DNA from: Neobacillus terrae
Lineage (GTDB): Bacteria > Bacillota > Bacilli > Bacillales > Cytobacillaceae
Length of the DNA: 64,000 nucleotides
Assembly: GCF_011393025.1 (NCBI RefSeq)
Contig: NZ_JAAOEO010000001.1
Coordinates: 424,915 to 488,914, forward strand
Direction: 5' to 3'
The first letter of the stretch is position 1. Each line of letters starts with the position of its first letter. Below the pieces are notes generated by a model. That model searched no databases and was not told the origin of the DNA. It saw only the letters and a list, made by a program, of their open reading frames with translations. This document shows, one piece after another, positions 1 to 7,876 of this stretch. The translations under genes were made by a program, and so were the position numbers.

Positions 1-527
1 CGTATACAAGGCTTGACCAGGAGTACAGTTTGCATTATCCTTGTCCCGATGAATCACACCCTGGAACATTGATTATGCATGAAAGGTTTTATCAGGAAGG
101 AATGGAGGCTTCTAAATCTCCATTTATACCAGTAGATTATACTCCCCCACTGGAACTGCCTGATAAAGAGTATCCTTTTATGCTGACAACTGGAAGAAGG
201 TATGAGTCGTACAATACTCATTCCCAAACTAAATACTACGCTAATGGTGTAAAGCTTAAACAAACAGAGGAAACTGTTGATATTCATCCTCAGGATGCTG
301 CAATGCTTAAAATAGAGAATGCGGAAACAGTATTGGTTGAATCACGCCGAGGAGAAGTAAAAGTTAAAGCAAAGATAACGGAACAGGTGGTTCCTGGATT
401 GGTGTTTATGAGCTTCCACTGGAGTGAGGTACCAACCAATGTCCTAACACTTAATGAATTTGATCCTGTTTCAGGAACTGCAGAGTTTAAAGCATGTGCA
501 GTTAAGATCCGAAAATTGGATGAGTAA
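1..527 (+). CDS. Formate dehydrogenase-type molybdopterin oxidoreductase, C-terminal part (truncated by window edge)
   Basis: The reading frame is open from base 3 to the left edge, so only the C-terminal ~174 residues are present. The end of a molybdopterin oxidoreductase is visible: a WPCP-like segment (HYPCP) followed by HPGT, then the molybdopterin-dinucleotide-binding fold with the TTGR motif, an RGEV turn and a final FDPVSGTAEFK segment typical of Bacillus YrhE/YjgC-type formate dehydrogenase alpha subunits. The enzyme would oxidise formate or a related substrate at a Mo-bis-MGD centre in the cytoplasm. The Fe-S and Mo-ligand regions lie outside the window, so substrate cannot be judged. 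A terminator follows 5 bases after the stop. Confidence 0.85.
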   Translation, partial: YTRLDQEYSLHYPCPDESHPGTLIMHERFYQEGMEASKSPFIPVDYTPPLELPDKEYPFMLTTGRRYESYNTHSQTKYYANGVKLKQTEETVDIHPQDAAMLKIENAETVLVESRRGEVKVKAKITEQVVPGLVFMSFHWSEVPTNVLTLNEFDPVSGTAEFKACAVKIRKLDE

Positions 528-531
528 ATAC

Positions 532-567
532 TAAAAAAGTCGGCTGCCAAGTGGCGTCGGCTTTTTA
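532..567 (+). terminator. Rho-independent terminator after the molybdoenzyme gene
   Basis: An A-run, a GC-rich stem (GTCGGC and GCC paired with GGC and GTCGGC, one bulged T) and a run of five T directly follow the stop codon. The A- and T-runs extend the stem. Confidence 0.8.
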
Positions 568-1016
568 TGAAAAATGATAATTGGTCAAAAGGTAAGTTGA
601 AAAGACTAATAAAGAATTTAGCAATACAAAAATCATTTGATCAAGCCTTGTCTTGTGAAGATTAATAGGCGGAGTTTTGGTAAACTATTTAATGCGCTTC
701 AGCAAATAAAAGTGTAAGAATCATTATTAAGAAGTAAATCATTTTTCTCCTCAGGATTTTACATATAAATAAAAGAATAATACTTTGTGATTTTTTTACA
801 TAAAAAATATACAAATTATATTCACGAAGTAGGCGCATTGAATTTAGACGTTTTTATGAAGTTTTCACTATGTTTATGTTGGAAACTTGAAAACAAAGGA
901 TTTGAAAAACCCCTTTTTTAAATATTTCCAGAGATGGAGTGTTAGTCCTAAAAACCATAAATATAGTTTGAATATTCAGTTATTTTGAAATGTTATCGTA
1001 ATATAGCTGCCATTCT

Positions 1017-1033
1017 TGTAACCATTTTATAAC
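1017..1033 (+). promoter_or_regulatory. Candidate WalR box in the 527-base leader of the LysM-3D gene
   Basis: TGTAAC-N5-TATAAC differs by one base from the WalR (YycF) direct-repeat consensus TGTWAH-N5-TGTWAH. In B. subtilis the related LysM-3D gene yocH is a WalR target (known), so the position fits. The rest of 568-1094 is very AT-rich and shows no reading frame or hairpin I can support. No convincing -35/-10 pair was seen. Confidence 0.35.
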
Positions 1034-1109
1034 ACGCCTGTTCTTTGTATTTCAGTTTTTCATGTTAAGATATTTTATGTTAGCTGCTTAGAACATGGGA
1101 GGTAAGAAA

Positions 1110-2117
1110 ATGAAAAAAACATTTAAAACATTAATAGCAGTCGCTGCACTCTCAGGAACTGTAGGTGCTAATGTACAGGCGGCAGAAGTCACAGTAAATA
1201 AAGGCGATTCACTCTGGAAGATTTCTAAAGTACATAACGAGTCTGTAGAACACATAATGAAATGGAATAACTTATCTACTGATTTAATTCATCCGGGGGA
1301 TGTCCTTACAGTTTCACCAGAAGCAAACTACTTGGTGAAAGATGGAGATACTTTATGGGATATTGCTAAAAACTATGGTGTTACTTTAAATGAACTTATG
1401 GGCTGGAATCAGCTACATGGTGATTTAATTAAACCAGGCCTAAATTTAGAAATATTTAAGAGCGGTCATAACATTGTAAAAGAAGCTGCAATCCAGCAAG
1501 CCAAGCCTGCAGTTCAGGTAAAAGCACAAAGTACGGCTAAAGCTCAAAGTACGCCTGCAGTAAAACCGGCTGTTGCACCTGCTTCCAAGCCTGCAGTTAC
1601 AAAGCCAGCTGTAGCCCAGCAGCCAAAAGCTGTTCAGCCTGTAAGCAAACCGGCACCAGTTGAAAAACCAGATGTACCAGCAGTCAAACCAGCTGCACCA
1701 GCTCCGGCTCCAAAACCGGCACCAGCACCGGCGCCAAAACCGGCACCAGCACCAGCGCCAAAACTGGCACCAGCACCAGCGCCAACTCAGCCTGAAACTT
1801 CTACTGCCAAAACAGAAGCAGTTGAAGGTAAAGTTATTACAGTTAAAGCTACAGCTTATACTGCATCTTGTGAAGGCTGCTCTGGAGTGACAGCTACTGG
1901 TATTAATCTTAAACAAAATCCAAATGCCAAGATTATTTCTGTGGATCCGTCAGTTATCCCTCTAGGAACCAAGGTATATGTAGAAGGATATGGATATGCA
2001 GTTGCAGGAGACACTGGCGGCGGTATTAAAGGTAATGAAATTGATGTCTTTATTTCATCACAAGATGAAGCGGTGAAATGGGGTTCAAGACAAATAAAAG
2101 TTACTCTTCTAGATTAA
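1110..2117 (+). CDS. Secreted LysM-3D domain cell-wall protein (YocH/YabE-like)
   Basis: 335 residues. A signal peptide (MKK start, hydrophobic core, VQA cleavage near residue 24) is followed by two LysM peptidoglycan-binding repeats (about 27-70 and 71-115), a 120-residue Ala/Pro/Lys-rich linker with repeated APAPKP units, and a C-terminal 3D domain (about 250-335) with the family's three aspartates (SVDPSVIPLG, GDTGG, IDVF). 3D domains are lytic-transglycosylase-like, so this is probably a wall hydrolase working outside the membrane during growth. The start is set by GGGAGG at 1096-1101; the upstream ATG at 1095 overlaps that site and is unlikely. Transcription ends at a strong hairpin 17 bases after the stop. 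Confidence 0.9.
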   Translation: MKKTFKTLIAVAALSGTVGANVQAAEVTVNKGDSLWKISKVHNESVEHIMKWNNLSTDLIHPGDVLTVSPEANYLVKDGDTLWDIAKNYGVTLNELMGWNQLHGDLIKPGLNLEIFKSGHNIVKEAAIQQAKPAVQVKAQSTAKAQSTPAVKPAVAPASKPAVTKPAVAQQPKAVQPVSKPAPVEKPDVPAVKPAAPAPAPKPAPAPAPKPAPAPAPKLAPAPAPTQPETSTAKTEAVEGKVITVKATAYTASCEGCSGVTATGINLKQNPNAKIISVDPSVIPLGTKVYVEGYGYAVAGDTGGGIKGNEIDVFISSQDEAVKWGSRQIKVTLLD

Positions 2118-2133
2118 TAGAATAAAAGAGCTA

Positions 2134-2164
2134 GAGGTTGTCCTTTATGGGACAACCTTTTTAG
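2134..2164 (+). terminator. Terminator of the LysM-3D gene
   Basis: Perfect 9-bp stem AGGTTGTCC / GGACAACCT with a 6-base loop and a T-run. Confidence 0.9.
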
Positions 2165-2362
2165 TATTGAGTGGTATACCCCTTTGGATAAACAAGAAAG
2201 ACATTCTAGTAAATAAACGATTTTTTGCTAAAATAAGTTTCTAATTTATATATTTTTTAAAAAAGTTCTATTTTTAATAAAATTAGACTCTATGCATTTA
2301 GCAATACGCAAGATTTTTGACGAATATACCCCATAAAGCTTCAAATCAAAATTGATAAGGTA

Positions 2363-2540
2363 AATGCACGATTTTATCAAAAGAATGCACTAATTTACTA
2401 AAGAATGCCCGACTTGCTAGTGAAATGCCCGACTTGCTAGTGAAATGCCCGACTCCGCTTGCCCGAACACGACTTATTAAAAGAATGCCCGAACACGATA
2501 TATTAATTGAATACCCGACCTTGAAAAAGAAATGTACTAC
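2363..2540. repeat. 20-bp tandem repeat array with TGCCCGA core
   Basis: Copies of AATGCMC begin at 2363, 2384, 2404, 2424, 2444, 2484, with degenerate copies near 2510 and 2531: a period of 20-21 bases. The units at 2404 and 2424 are identical over 20 bases (AATGCCCGACTTGCTAGTGA); the others keep the core and vary in the second half. There is no coding potential. It lies in a 650-base gene-free stretch between two converging genes. A related array is at 20153-20277. Confidence 0.8.
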
Positions 2541-2682
2541 TTCGCTTTAGCGATTTAAAAATGCTTTTCACTTAAAATGATAAACCTTATTTGCTATCTT
2601 CATACCTTTTTAAGAAGGTAAATAAACTCTCGCACAAAAGATGCCACTTTTTAACAACAGTCTCGTATTTAAAAAGTAGTGG

Positions 2683-2760
2683 TGATTTTTAACAATGTTG
2701 CTGAAGGCGGAGACTCGAGAGGGGTGGCCCCGCAGGAGCGAAGTGATGACGAAACTTCAA
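2683..2760. repeat. Partial copy of a dispersed Bacillus intergenic element
   Basis: GTGATTTTT near the left end and the GC-rich core CCCCGCAGGAGCGAAGTGA (2728-2746) match the element at 21620-21861, which has CCCCACAGGAGCGAAGTGA. The right half and the terminal repeats are missing, so this looks like a decayed copy. A reading frame across it (2695-2901) has no protein character. Confidence 0.6.
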
Positions 2761-2814
2761 AGTCACCCGAGGAATGCGGGTGTATTTAGCAAAAAGTTTA
2801 TACAGCGTCTAACA

Positions 2815-2844
2815 ACAAAAAAACAGACCGGATTAACCGGCCTG
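2815..2844 (-). terminator. narK terminator whose loop holds the stop codon
   Basis: On the minus strand an 8-bp stem (CAGGCCGG / CCGGTCTG, one G-T pair) is followed by a T-run. The 5-base loop at 2832-2836 contains the narK stop codon (2833-2835). Confidence 0.85.
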
Positions 2845-4137
2845 CTTTACCATTTGACTAACAGCTGTAGTGGCTTTCCTTTGATAGAAGTACCAGTTTA
2901 GAGCAAATGAGACTACGTAGAAAGCAATGAAGAAGTAAAAAGCTGTTACAGGAGTACCAGTTGCCTTTACAGACCAGCCAAATAACTTAGGAATAAAGAA
3001 GGAACCGTATGCTGCAAATGCTGCTGAGAAACCGATAACAGGAGCAGCTTCTTTAGGAATAAAGATAGTTGGAATCATTTGGAATGTAGAACCAGAACCG
3101 ATTCCTGAAGCAAGGAAAAGAAGAAGGAAAGCTCCTAAAAATCCGCCAAATTGTTTTCCATTCAGGAAGTAAATTACTCCAACTGCCCCAATAGCCATAA
3201 CCACAAGAACATAAGCTGTAACCTTAGCTCCTCCCATTTTATCAGCCAGCCATCCTCCTACCGGCCTTGCAGCAGCTGCAACCAGTGCACCTAGGAAAGC
3301 AAGGGAGAGATGTTCTGGGAATTGGGATTTTAATAAAAGCGGGAATGCTGCTGAATAACCAATGAATGAACCGAATGTTGCCACATATAGAGTTGTCATA
3401 ATCCAAGTATGCTTGCGTTTTACAATAACAAATTGATCTGCTACTGACTGTTTCGCATTAGGAAGATTATCCATCTTAAAAGCTGCAAGCAATGTCATAA
3501 CAATAATAGGAATAACCCAGATAAAAGCTGCATTTTGAAGCCATACATGCTGGCCATTAGATAATACTTGTTTACCGCCAACTAGGGCAAAGGTTCCAGA
3601 TGTAATAATTAATGGTGTAACAAATTGAACTACAGAGACACCCATATTTCCTAAACCACCGTTAATTCCGAGGGCAGTACCTTTTTCCTTTTTTGGGAAG
3701 AAGAAGCTGATGTTAGCTGATGAAGATGAAAAGCTTCCTCCGCCAAGCCCGCAAAGCGCAGCTAGTAAAAGCATAATAGTAAATGGTGTTTCAGGATTTT
3801 GAACTGCGAACCCAATGCCTATTGCAGGAATCAGCAATAATCCAGTTGAAATTACAGTCCAATTTTTACCTCCAATTGAACCTGCTGCAAAAGTGTATAG
3901 GAAGCGTAGTGTTGCACCTACAAGACCTGGGATAGCTGCCAGAGTGAATAATTGTTCTTCTGTAAAATGGAAGCCAATATCATTTAAGCGAACAGCAACC
4001 ACAGACCAGATCTGCCAGACTATAAAAGCAAGCATCAGAGATGGAACTGAAATCCATAAATTCCTTTGTGCATGTTTTTTTCCTTCCTCTTTCCAGAACT
4101 TTTTATCTTCTGGATTCCAATAAGTAATTCCTGCCAT
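2833..4137 (-). CDS. narK: Nitrate/nitrite transporter NarK
   Basis: 434 residues, 12 predicted membrane helices, MFS nitrate-nitrite porter family. The nitrate signature region GGGSFSSSSANISFFFPKKEKG and the second signature GGLGNMGV near residues 130-170 are present. It would import nitrate or exchange it for nitrite across the plasma membrane, supporting nitrate respiration or assimilation. The ATG has a good GGAGG site (4143-4148 region). An exact Fnr palindrome lies about 95 bases upstream of the start, implying anaerobic activation. It is a single-gene unit closed by its own terminator; no nar or nas enzyme genes are visible nearby. Confidence 0.92.
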   Translation of the reverse strand: MAGITYWNPEDKKFWKEEGKKHAQRNLWISVPSLMLAFIVWQIWSVVAVRLNDIGFHFTEEQLFTLAAIPGLVGATLRFLYTFAAGSIGGKNWTVISTGLLLIPAIGIGFAVQNPETPFTIMLLLAALCGLGGGSFSSSSANISFFFPKKEKGTALGINGGLGNMGVSVVQFVTPLIITSGTFALVGGKQVLSNGQHVWLQNAAFIWVIPIIVMTLLAAFKMDNLPNAKQSVADQFVIVKRKHTWIMTTLYVATFGSFIGYSAAFPLLLKSQFPEHLSLAFLGALVAAAARPVGGWLADKMGGAKVTAYVLVVMAIGAVGVIYFLNGKQFGGFLGAFLLLFLASGIGSGSTFQMIPTIFIPKEAAPVIGFSAAFAAYGSFFIPKLFGWSVKATGTPVTAFYFFIAFYVVSFALNWYFYQRKATTAVSQMVKQAG

Positions 4138-4222
4138 TGTAATTCTCCTCCATGTATTTCATTTTTGTTTTTATTAGTGGGTTATTTATATTGTTTATAA
4201 TAATGAGAATGGTTTCGAAAAA

Positions 4223-4240
4223 TTGTGACGTACCTCACAA
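4223..4240 (-). promoter_or_regulatory. Fnr-binding site of narK
   Basis: TTGTGA-N6-TCACAA is a perfect match to the Bacillus Fnr consensus (TGTGA-N6-TCACA). An AT-rich -10-like TATTAT element follows about 25 bases downstream on the minus strand, placing the site near -41.5 as expected for activation. Confidence 0.8.
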
Positions 4241-4328
4241 AAGCTGTGAAGGAAATGTGAACTCAATTAGAAAGACAAAAAATTGTAACGTTTTTACAAG
4301 AAGGCTGTAAATTAACCAATTAATAATT

Positions 4329-4360
4329 GTTTTTAAAAAGTAAAAGAGGGGTAGTATACT
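4329..4360 (+). promoter_or_regulatory. Promoter of the small membrane protein gene, with a sigma-B-like element
   Basis: GTTTTT-N14-GGGTAG (4329-4354) resembles the sigma-B consensus GTTTAA-N12/14-GGGTAT. A sigma-A-type pair TTTAAA-N17-TATACT (4332-4360) overlaps it. Which is used cannot be told from sequence. Confidence 0.45.
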
Positions 4361-4388
4361 TCTAAACACACAAGAAAGGATGAATATT

Positions 4389-4535
4389 ATGCTTTGGACA
4401 ATAGCAGCAATTTTACTTGTTTTATGGGTATTGGGTCTTGTTTTCCACATTGCCGGAGGACTAATACATTTTCTACTGGTAGCCGCAGTGGTAGTTTTCA
4501 TCTTCAATTTTATTAGAGGCAAGGCATCACGATAG
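4389..4535 (+). CDS. lmo0937-family small membrane protein
   Basis: 48 residues: MLWTIAAILL start, two hydrophobic helices separated by GLVFHIAGG, and a basic tail RGKASR. This matches the lmo0937 family of tiny, stress-associated membrane proteins found across Firmicutes; their function is unknown. An AGAAAGGA site sits 9 bases before the ATG. The gene is monocistronic, between a possible sigma-B promoter and a bidirectional terminator. Confidence 0.85.
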   Translation: MLWTIAAILLVLWVLGLVFHIAGGLIHFLLVAAVVVFIFNFIRGKASR

Positions 4536-4572
4536 ATTGTAATTGAAAGTTTTAACTTAAAAAACTATTCAC

Positions 4573-4606
4573 AAAAAAGGCCTTCCGCTTAGCGGAAAGC
4601 CTTTTT
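4573..4606. terminator. Bidirectional terminator
   Basis: AAAAAGGC...TTCCGC-tta-GCGGAA...GCCTTTTT is near-symmetric and flanked by A- and T-runs. It can end the small membrane gene on the plus strand and the MFS-PAS gene on the minus strand. Confidence 0.9.
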
Positions 4607-6112
4607 CTATTCTTCCTTTGAATGAATCTCCGTGAACATACCTACATAATTTTGTGTTTCACCTGCTTCATTTTTGATGGCGGTGATGGTCAAGTCTTCC
4701 TTATAAGATTCCCCGTTTTTGCGTTTATTCCAAATTTCACCGTTCCAGATTCCGTTTTTGCTGAAAATTCTCCCACATTTTTCTATAAAAACGTGTTCAC
4801 CTGATTGAAGGACGCTTAGAGTTTTTTTTATTACATCCTCATGTGAGAAACCAGTAATTCTAGAAAAAGATGAATTAACCTTTTGGATTATTCCCTCTGA
4901 GTCAGTTATGAGAATTCCTTCAAATGAATGGTCAATAATTTTTTCAGCTAGTTTTAACTTATCCTGATAGAACATCCAAAAAACCAATATTAAACTGGCT
5001 AGGGAAAACTCAATAAAGTCATAAACCCAATAGCTTAATGACCTGTTAAACTAAATAAAAGAGTAAGGATTAACGGAGGGAAGAAACAACCTATTCCGCC
5101 GCAGGCACTTACTATTCCATTAACCAACCCTGCCTGTTTCGAAAAGTATACCGGCACTATTTTAAAAATTGCTCCGTTCCCAATTCCTGCGCAAAAGGCC
5201 ACAAGGAGACATCCAAAAGAATATATAGGTAAAGAAGGTGTAAAGGATAAAAGGAAACCAGAGAATGTTAATCCAGCAAAAACCGCCATTAATATGAATA
5301 ATGAATTGATTTTGTTACCAAGCCACCCACCAACAGTCCTAAATATAGTAGCAATTGCAATAAATCCCGCTGTCCTAATCCCAGCATCAATTTTGTTTAA
5401 ATCAAATTGATTAATTAAAAAGGAAGGAAGGTAAATAGTAAATGCAACAAAGGAGCCAAAGGTTATAATATAAAATAAACAAAGTAACCATAATATTCAG
5501 TTATCTCTAACTTCAATGAATTGATCATAAAATGGTACACTTACTCTCTTTTCTTTGCGATCACCAATTAAGAAGGTTAAAAAGATAAAAATAACTATTC
5601 CAGCAAAGAAAATGGCTGTAGTCCTTCTCCAGCCAAAAGAAGCTGCAAAGATTTGCGATAAAGGCTGTGAGAGCCGTTCCAATATTTCCTGAGCCATAGA
5701 TACCATTAATTAATCCTTGTTTTTCTTTTGGATAGTATTTAGGAAGCGAGGTAACTCCTACTGAAAAAAGAGCCCCGCCTACTACTCCCAAAAGAACCTC
5801 GCCAATAAGCAGTGTAAAGAGGGATGTGGCAAAATAAATTATAGCAATAGGAATAAGAAGAATAACAAAACTCCAGAGAAATAGGACCCTTGCTCCATAT
5901 TTATTTGTCCAGTAACCAATAGGTATTCTTAGCAAGGAGCACAGAACGACTGGCACCGCAGTACCCAAGACTGTTGGGTTAGTGATAGAGGTATATCTTT
6001 CTTAATAAAAGGCATTAGGGAAGAAAGCAGTACCCAAACCATAAAGCCAGCAATCAGGTTTGCCGTTTGCAAGAAAAGCTGTTTTTTTTTCGATTGTCAT
6101 TTCATTCCCCAT
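4607..6112 (-). pseudogene. Decayed MFS transporter-PAS domain fusion gene
   Basis: Conceptual joining of frames gives one NarK/NasA-like 12-helix transporter whose last helix runs straight into a PAS domain (FWMFYQDKLKLAEKIIDHS, then EGILITDSEG). Lesions, read on the minus strand: shifts near 6075 and 5965, a shift near 5660, an in-frame TGA at 5497-5499 where TGG (Trp) is expected, and a one-base shift near 5035 just before the last helix. The segment at 4607-4987 alone reads as a 126-residue PAS protein but has no good start of its own. The intact protein was probably a nitrate/nitrite or organic-anion transporter with a cytoplasmic sensor domain. With five lesions, sequencing error is an unlikely explanation. 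Confidence 0.8.
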
Positions 6113-6272
6113 TGAGGTCAAATTCTTTGTCCTTAAAAAACCTAATCATATTTAAACCTGAGTGTATTTCGAATTAAAAATACCACATGTTTAGAATGGA
6201 AGAAAAGCCTATTTTAATAATCATATTTTATAGTTCTAAATATTCAAAAATAAAATCCTGACAGCAGTTGGC

Positions 6273-6301
6273 TTGTTTGTTAATATTGGTAGTAGTATAT
6301 T
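6273..6301 (+). promoter_or_regulatory. Sigma-A promoter of the riboswitch-antiporter-Ktr operon
   Basis: TTGTTT-N17-TATATT lies about 20 bases upstream of the riboswitch P1 helix, as expected for its transcription start. Confidence 0.6.
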
Positions 6302-6322
6302 TTTCCTTGTATAAATAATTTC

Positions 6323-6451
6323 GCTTAATCTTCAAAAGCGGGGAAACCAACACATGGTAATCCACTTGGGGTGATTCCCATTTGAGAATAATGCATGCCT
6401 TAAGGCATTTTTTCAGGAGGGAGGCCGAAACTGACAGCTAACTTCATAAGC
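6323..6451 (+). promoter_or_regulatory. ydaO/yuaA-type cyclic di-AMP riboswitch
   Basis: The conserved aptamer blocks appear in order: GCGGGGAAACCAA (6338-6350), TTGGGGTGATTCCC (6366-6379), an internal GCATGCCTTAAGGCAT hairpin region, GGAGGGAGGCCGAA, and GACAGCTAACTTCATAAGC (6433-6451). P1 pairs GCTTA (6323-6327) with TAAGC (6447-6451). In Bacillus this class turns off K+ and osmolyte transporters when c-di-AMP is high (known). Here it precedes an antiporter and a KtrB/KtrA pair, which fits exactly. Confidence 0.92.
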
Positions 6452-6454
6452 AAT

Positions 6455-6516
6455 CTGGGAAAATCAATTAAAAAGGCTGTAAACTTCCTTGGTATTCCCA
6501 GGTGTTTTTTGTTTTA
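6455..6516 (+). terminator. Riboswitch expression-platform terminator
   Basis: CTGGGAA (6455-6461) pairs with TTCCCAG (6495-6501), followed by a T-rich run (6504-6516). The right arm overlaps GTATTCCC, which can instead pair with GGGAATAC (6518-6525), giving an alternative fold. The left arm begins 4 bases after the aptamer P1. Confidence 0.65.
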
Positions 6517-6575
6517 TGGGAATACATTCCGGGAGAAAGCCAAAAAATAAGGTTACAGAACTGGAGTGAAAAGGG

Positions 6576-7856
6576 TTGGAAGCACAAGAAAGTATTGCAC
6601 TTATTATTTTTCTAGTTACATACGGATTTATTATTTCTGAAAAAATACATAGGACCATTATATCAATGATTGGCGGAATCCTTATGGTAGCACTCGGTGT
6701 ACTAGACCAGGAAAGCGCCTTGCATCACATTGATTTTAATACAATTGGATTATTAATCGGAATGATGGTAATTGTAGGGATTACTTCTCAAACAGGTGTT
6801 TTTGAGTTTATTGCTGTCTGGTCTGCACAAAAGGTAAAAGGAAATCCCCTCAGTATACTAGTGGCATTAAGTATATTCACAGCAATAGCTTCAGCATTCC
6901 TTGATAACGTGACAACCGTTTTGCTTGTTGTTCCTGTTACGTTAAGCATAACAGTTCAGCTTAAAGTGAATCCAATGCCATATCTAATTTCGGAAATATT
7001 TGCCTCAAATATTGGGGGCACAGCCACAATGATTGGTGACCCTCCCAATATTATGATCGGAAGCGCTGTTAAAAAGCTGACTTTCTTGTCTTTTATCAAC
7101 AACCTTACGCCTGTCATTATCATAATTATGATTGTAACTCTATTTATTCTTACGCTCATATATAGAAAGCAATTAAAAACAACACCGGAATTAATCGACA
7201 GTCTGTTGGAAAAAGATCCTTATTCAGAAATTCGAAACAAAGCACTTTTAAGAAAATGCCTTATTGTTATTGTTCTTACAATAGGCGGGTTCTTTCTTCA
7301 TCAATTAATAGGCATTGAAACAGCTACAATTGCTTTGGCTGGCGCATTTCTGCTTCTGTTGATTACTGGTGATAAGTATTTGGAAAAGGCACTTGAAAAA
7401 GTGGAATGGACAACCCTTTTCTTTTTTATTGGACTGTTTGTGATTGTCGGCGGGCTTGTTGAAACGGGATTAATAGCTTCGGTTGCAAGAGAAGCAATGT
7501 CTTGGACTGGGGGAGAACTAAAATCCACAACTTTACTAATTCTCTGGATGAGTGCCATCGTCTCTTCCTTCGTAGATAATATCCCTTTTGTTGCTACCAT
7601 GATTCCTATGATTAAAGAGATGGGGAATTTGGGTATTAACAATTTAGACCCGCTTTGGTGGAGTTTGTCCCTCGGTGCCTGTCTTGGAGGGAACGGTACA
7701 TTGATTGGAGCTTCTGCCAACCTGGTGGTTGCGGGGCTTGCAGCAAAAGAAGGCCATAATATTTCTTTTGTTAAATTTCTTTTTATTGGTTTTCCATTAA
7801 TGCTGGTTTCGATTTTCATTTCAATGATTTATGTCTATCTCAGATATTTGCTATAA
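6576..7856 (+). CDS. ArsB/NhaD-family (ion transporter superfamily) membrane transporter
   Basis: 426 residues with about 11-12 membrane helices. The family hallmarks are an internal duplication with FLDNVTTVLL and SFVDNIPFVATM, and the paired motifs SNIGGTATMIGDPPNIMI and GNGTLIGASANLV. Members move arsenite, Na+/H+ or organic anions; the substrate here is not settled. Being first in a c-di-AMP-controlled operon with K+ uptake genes suggests monovalent cation or osmotic homeostasis. The start is TTG (GGAGTG 9 bases before). TrkH-type and KtrA-type genes follow with gaps of about 20 bases. Confidence 0.85.
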   Translation: MEAQESIALIIFLVTYGFIISEKIHRTIISMIGGILMVALGVLDQESALHHIDFNTIGLLIGMMVIVGITSQTGVFEFIAVWSAQKVKGNPLSILVALSIFTAIASAFLDNVTTVLLVVPVTLSITVQLKVNPMPYLISEIFASNIGGTATMIGDPPNIMIGSAVKKLTFLSFINNLTPVIIIIMIVTLFILTLIYRKQLKTTPELIDSLLEKDPYSEIRNKALLRKCLIVIVLTIGGFFLHQLIGIETATIALAGAFLLLLITGDKYLEKALEKVEWTTLFFFIGLFVIVGGLVETGLIASVAREAMSWTGGELKSTTLLILWMSAIVSSFVDNIPFVATMIPMIKEMGNLGINNLDPLWWSLSLGACLGGNGTLIGASANLVVAGLAAKEGHNISFVKFLFIGFPLMLVSIFISMIYVYLRYLL

Positions 7857-7876
7857 AAAAATTATAGTAGGGAAGT

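Noticed and set aside
2363..2540. The regular 20-base repeats as a CRISPR array
   Set aside because: Units abut without unique 30-40-base spacers, repeats are degenerate, and no cas genes are present.
2695..2901. 68-residue plus-strand reading frame as a gene
   Set aside because: It covers the truncated dispersed element and the antisense end of narK.
4607..4987. Stand-alone PAS-domain protein gene
   Set aside because: No usable start; upstream frame continues into the last helix of the MFS transporter, so it is the tail of a broken fusion.
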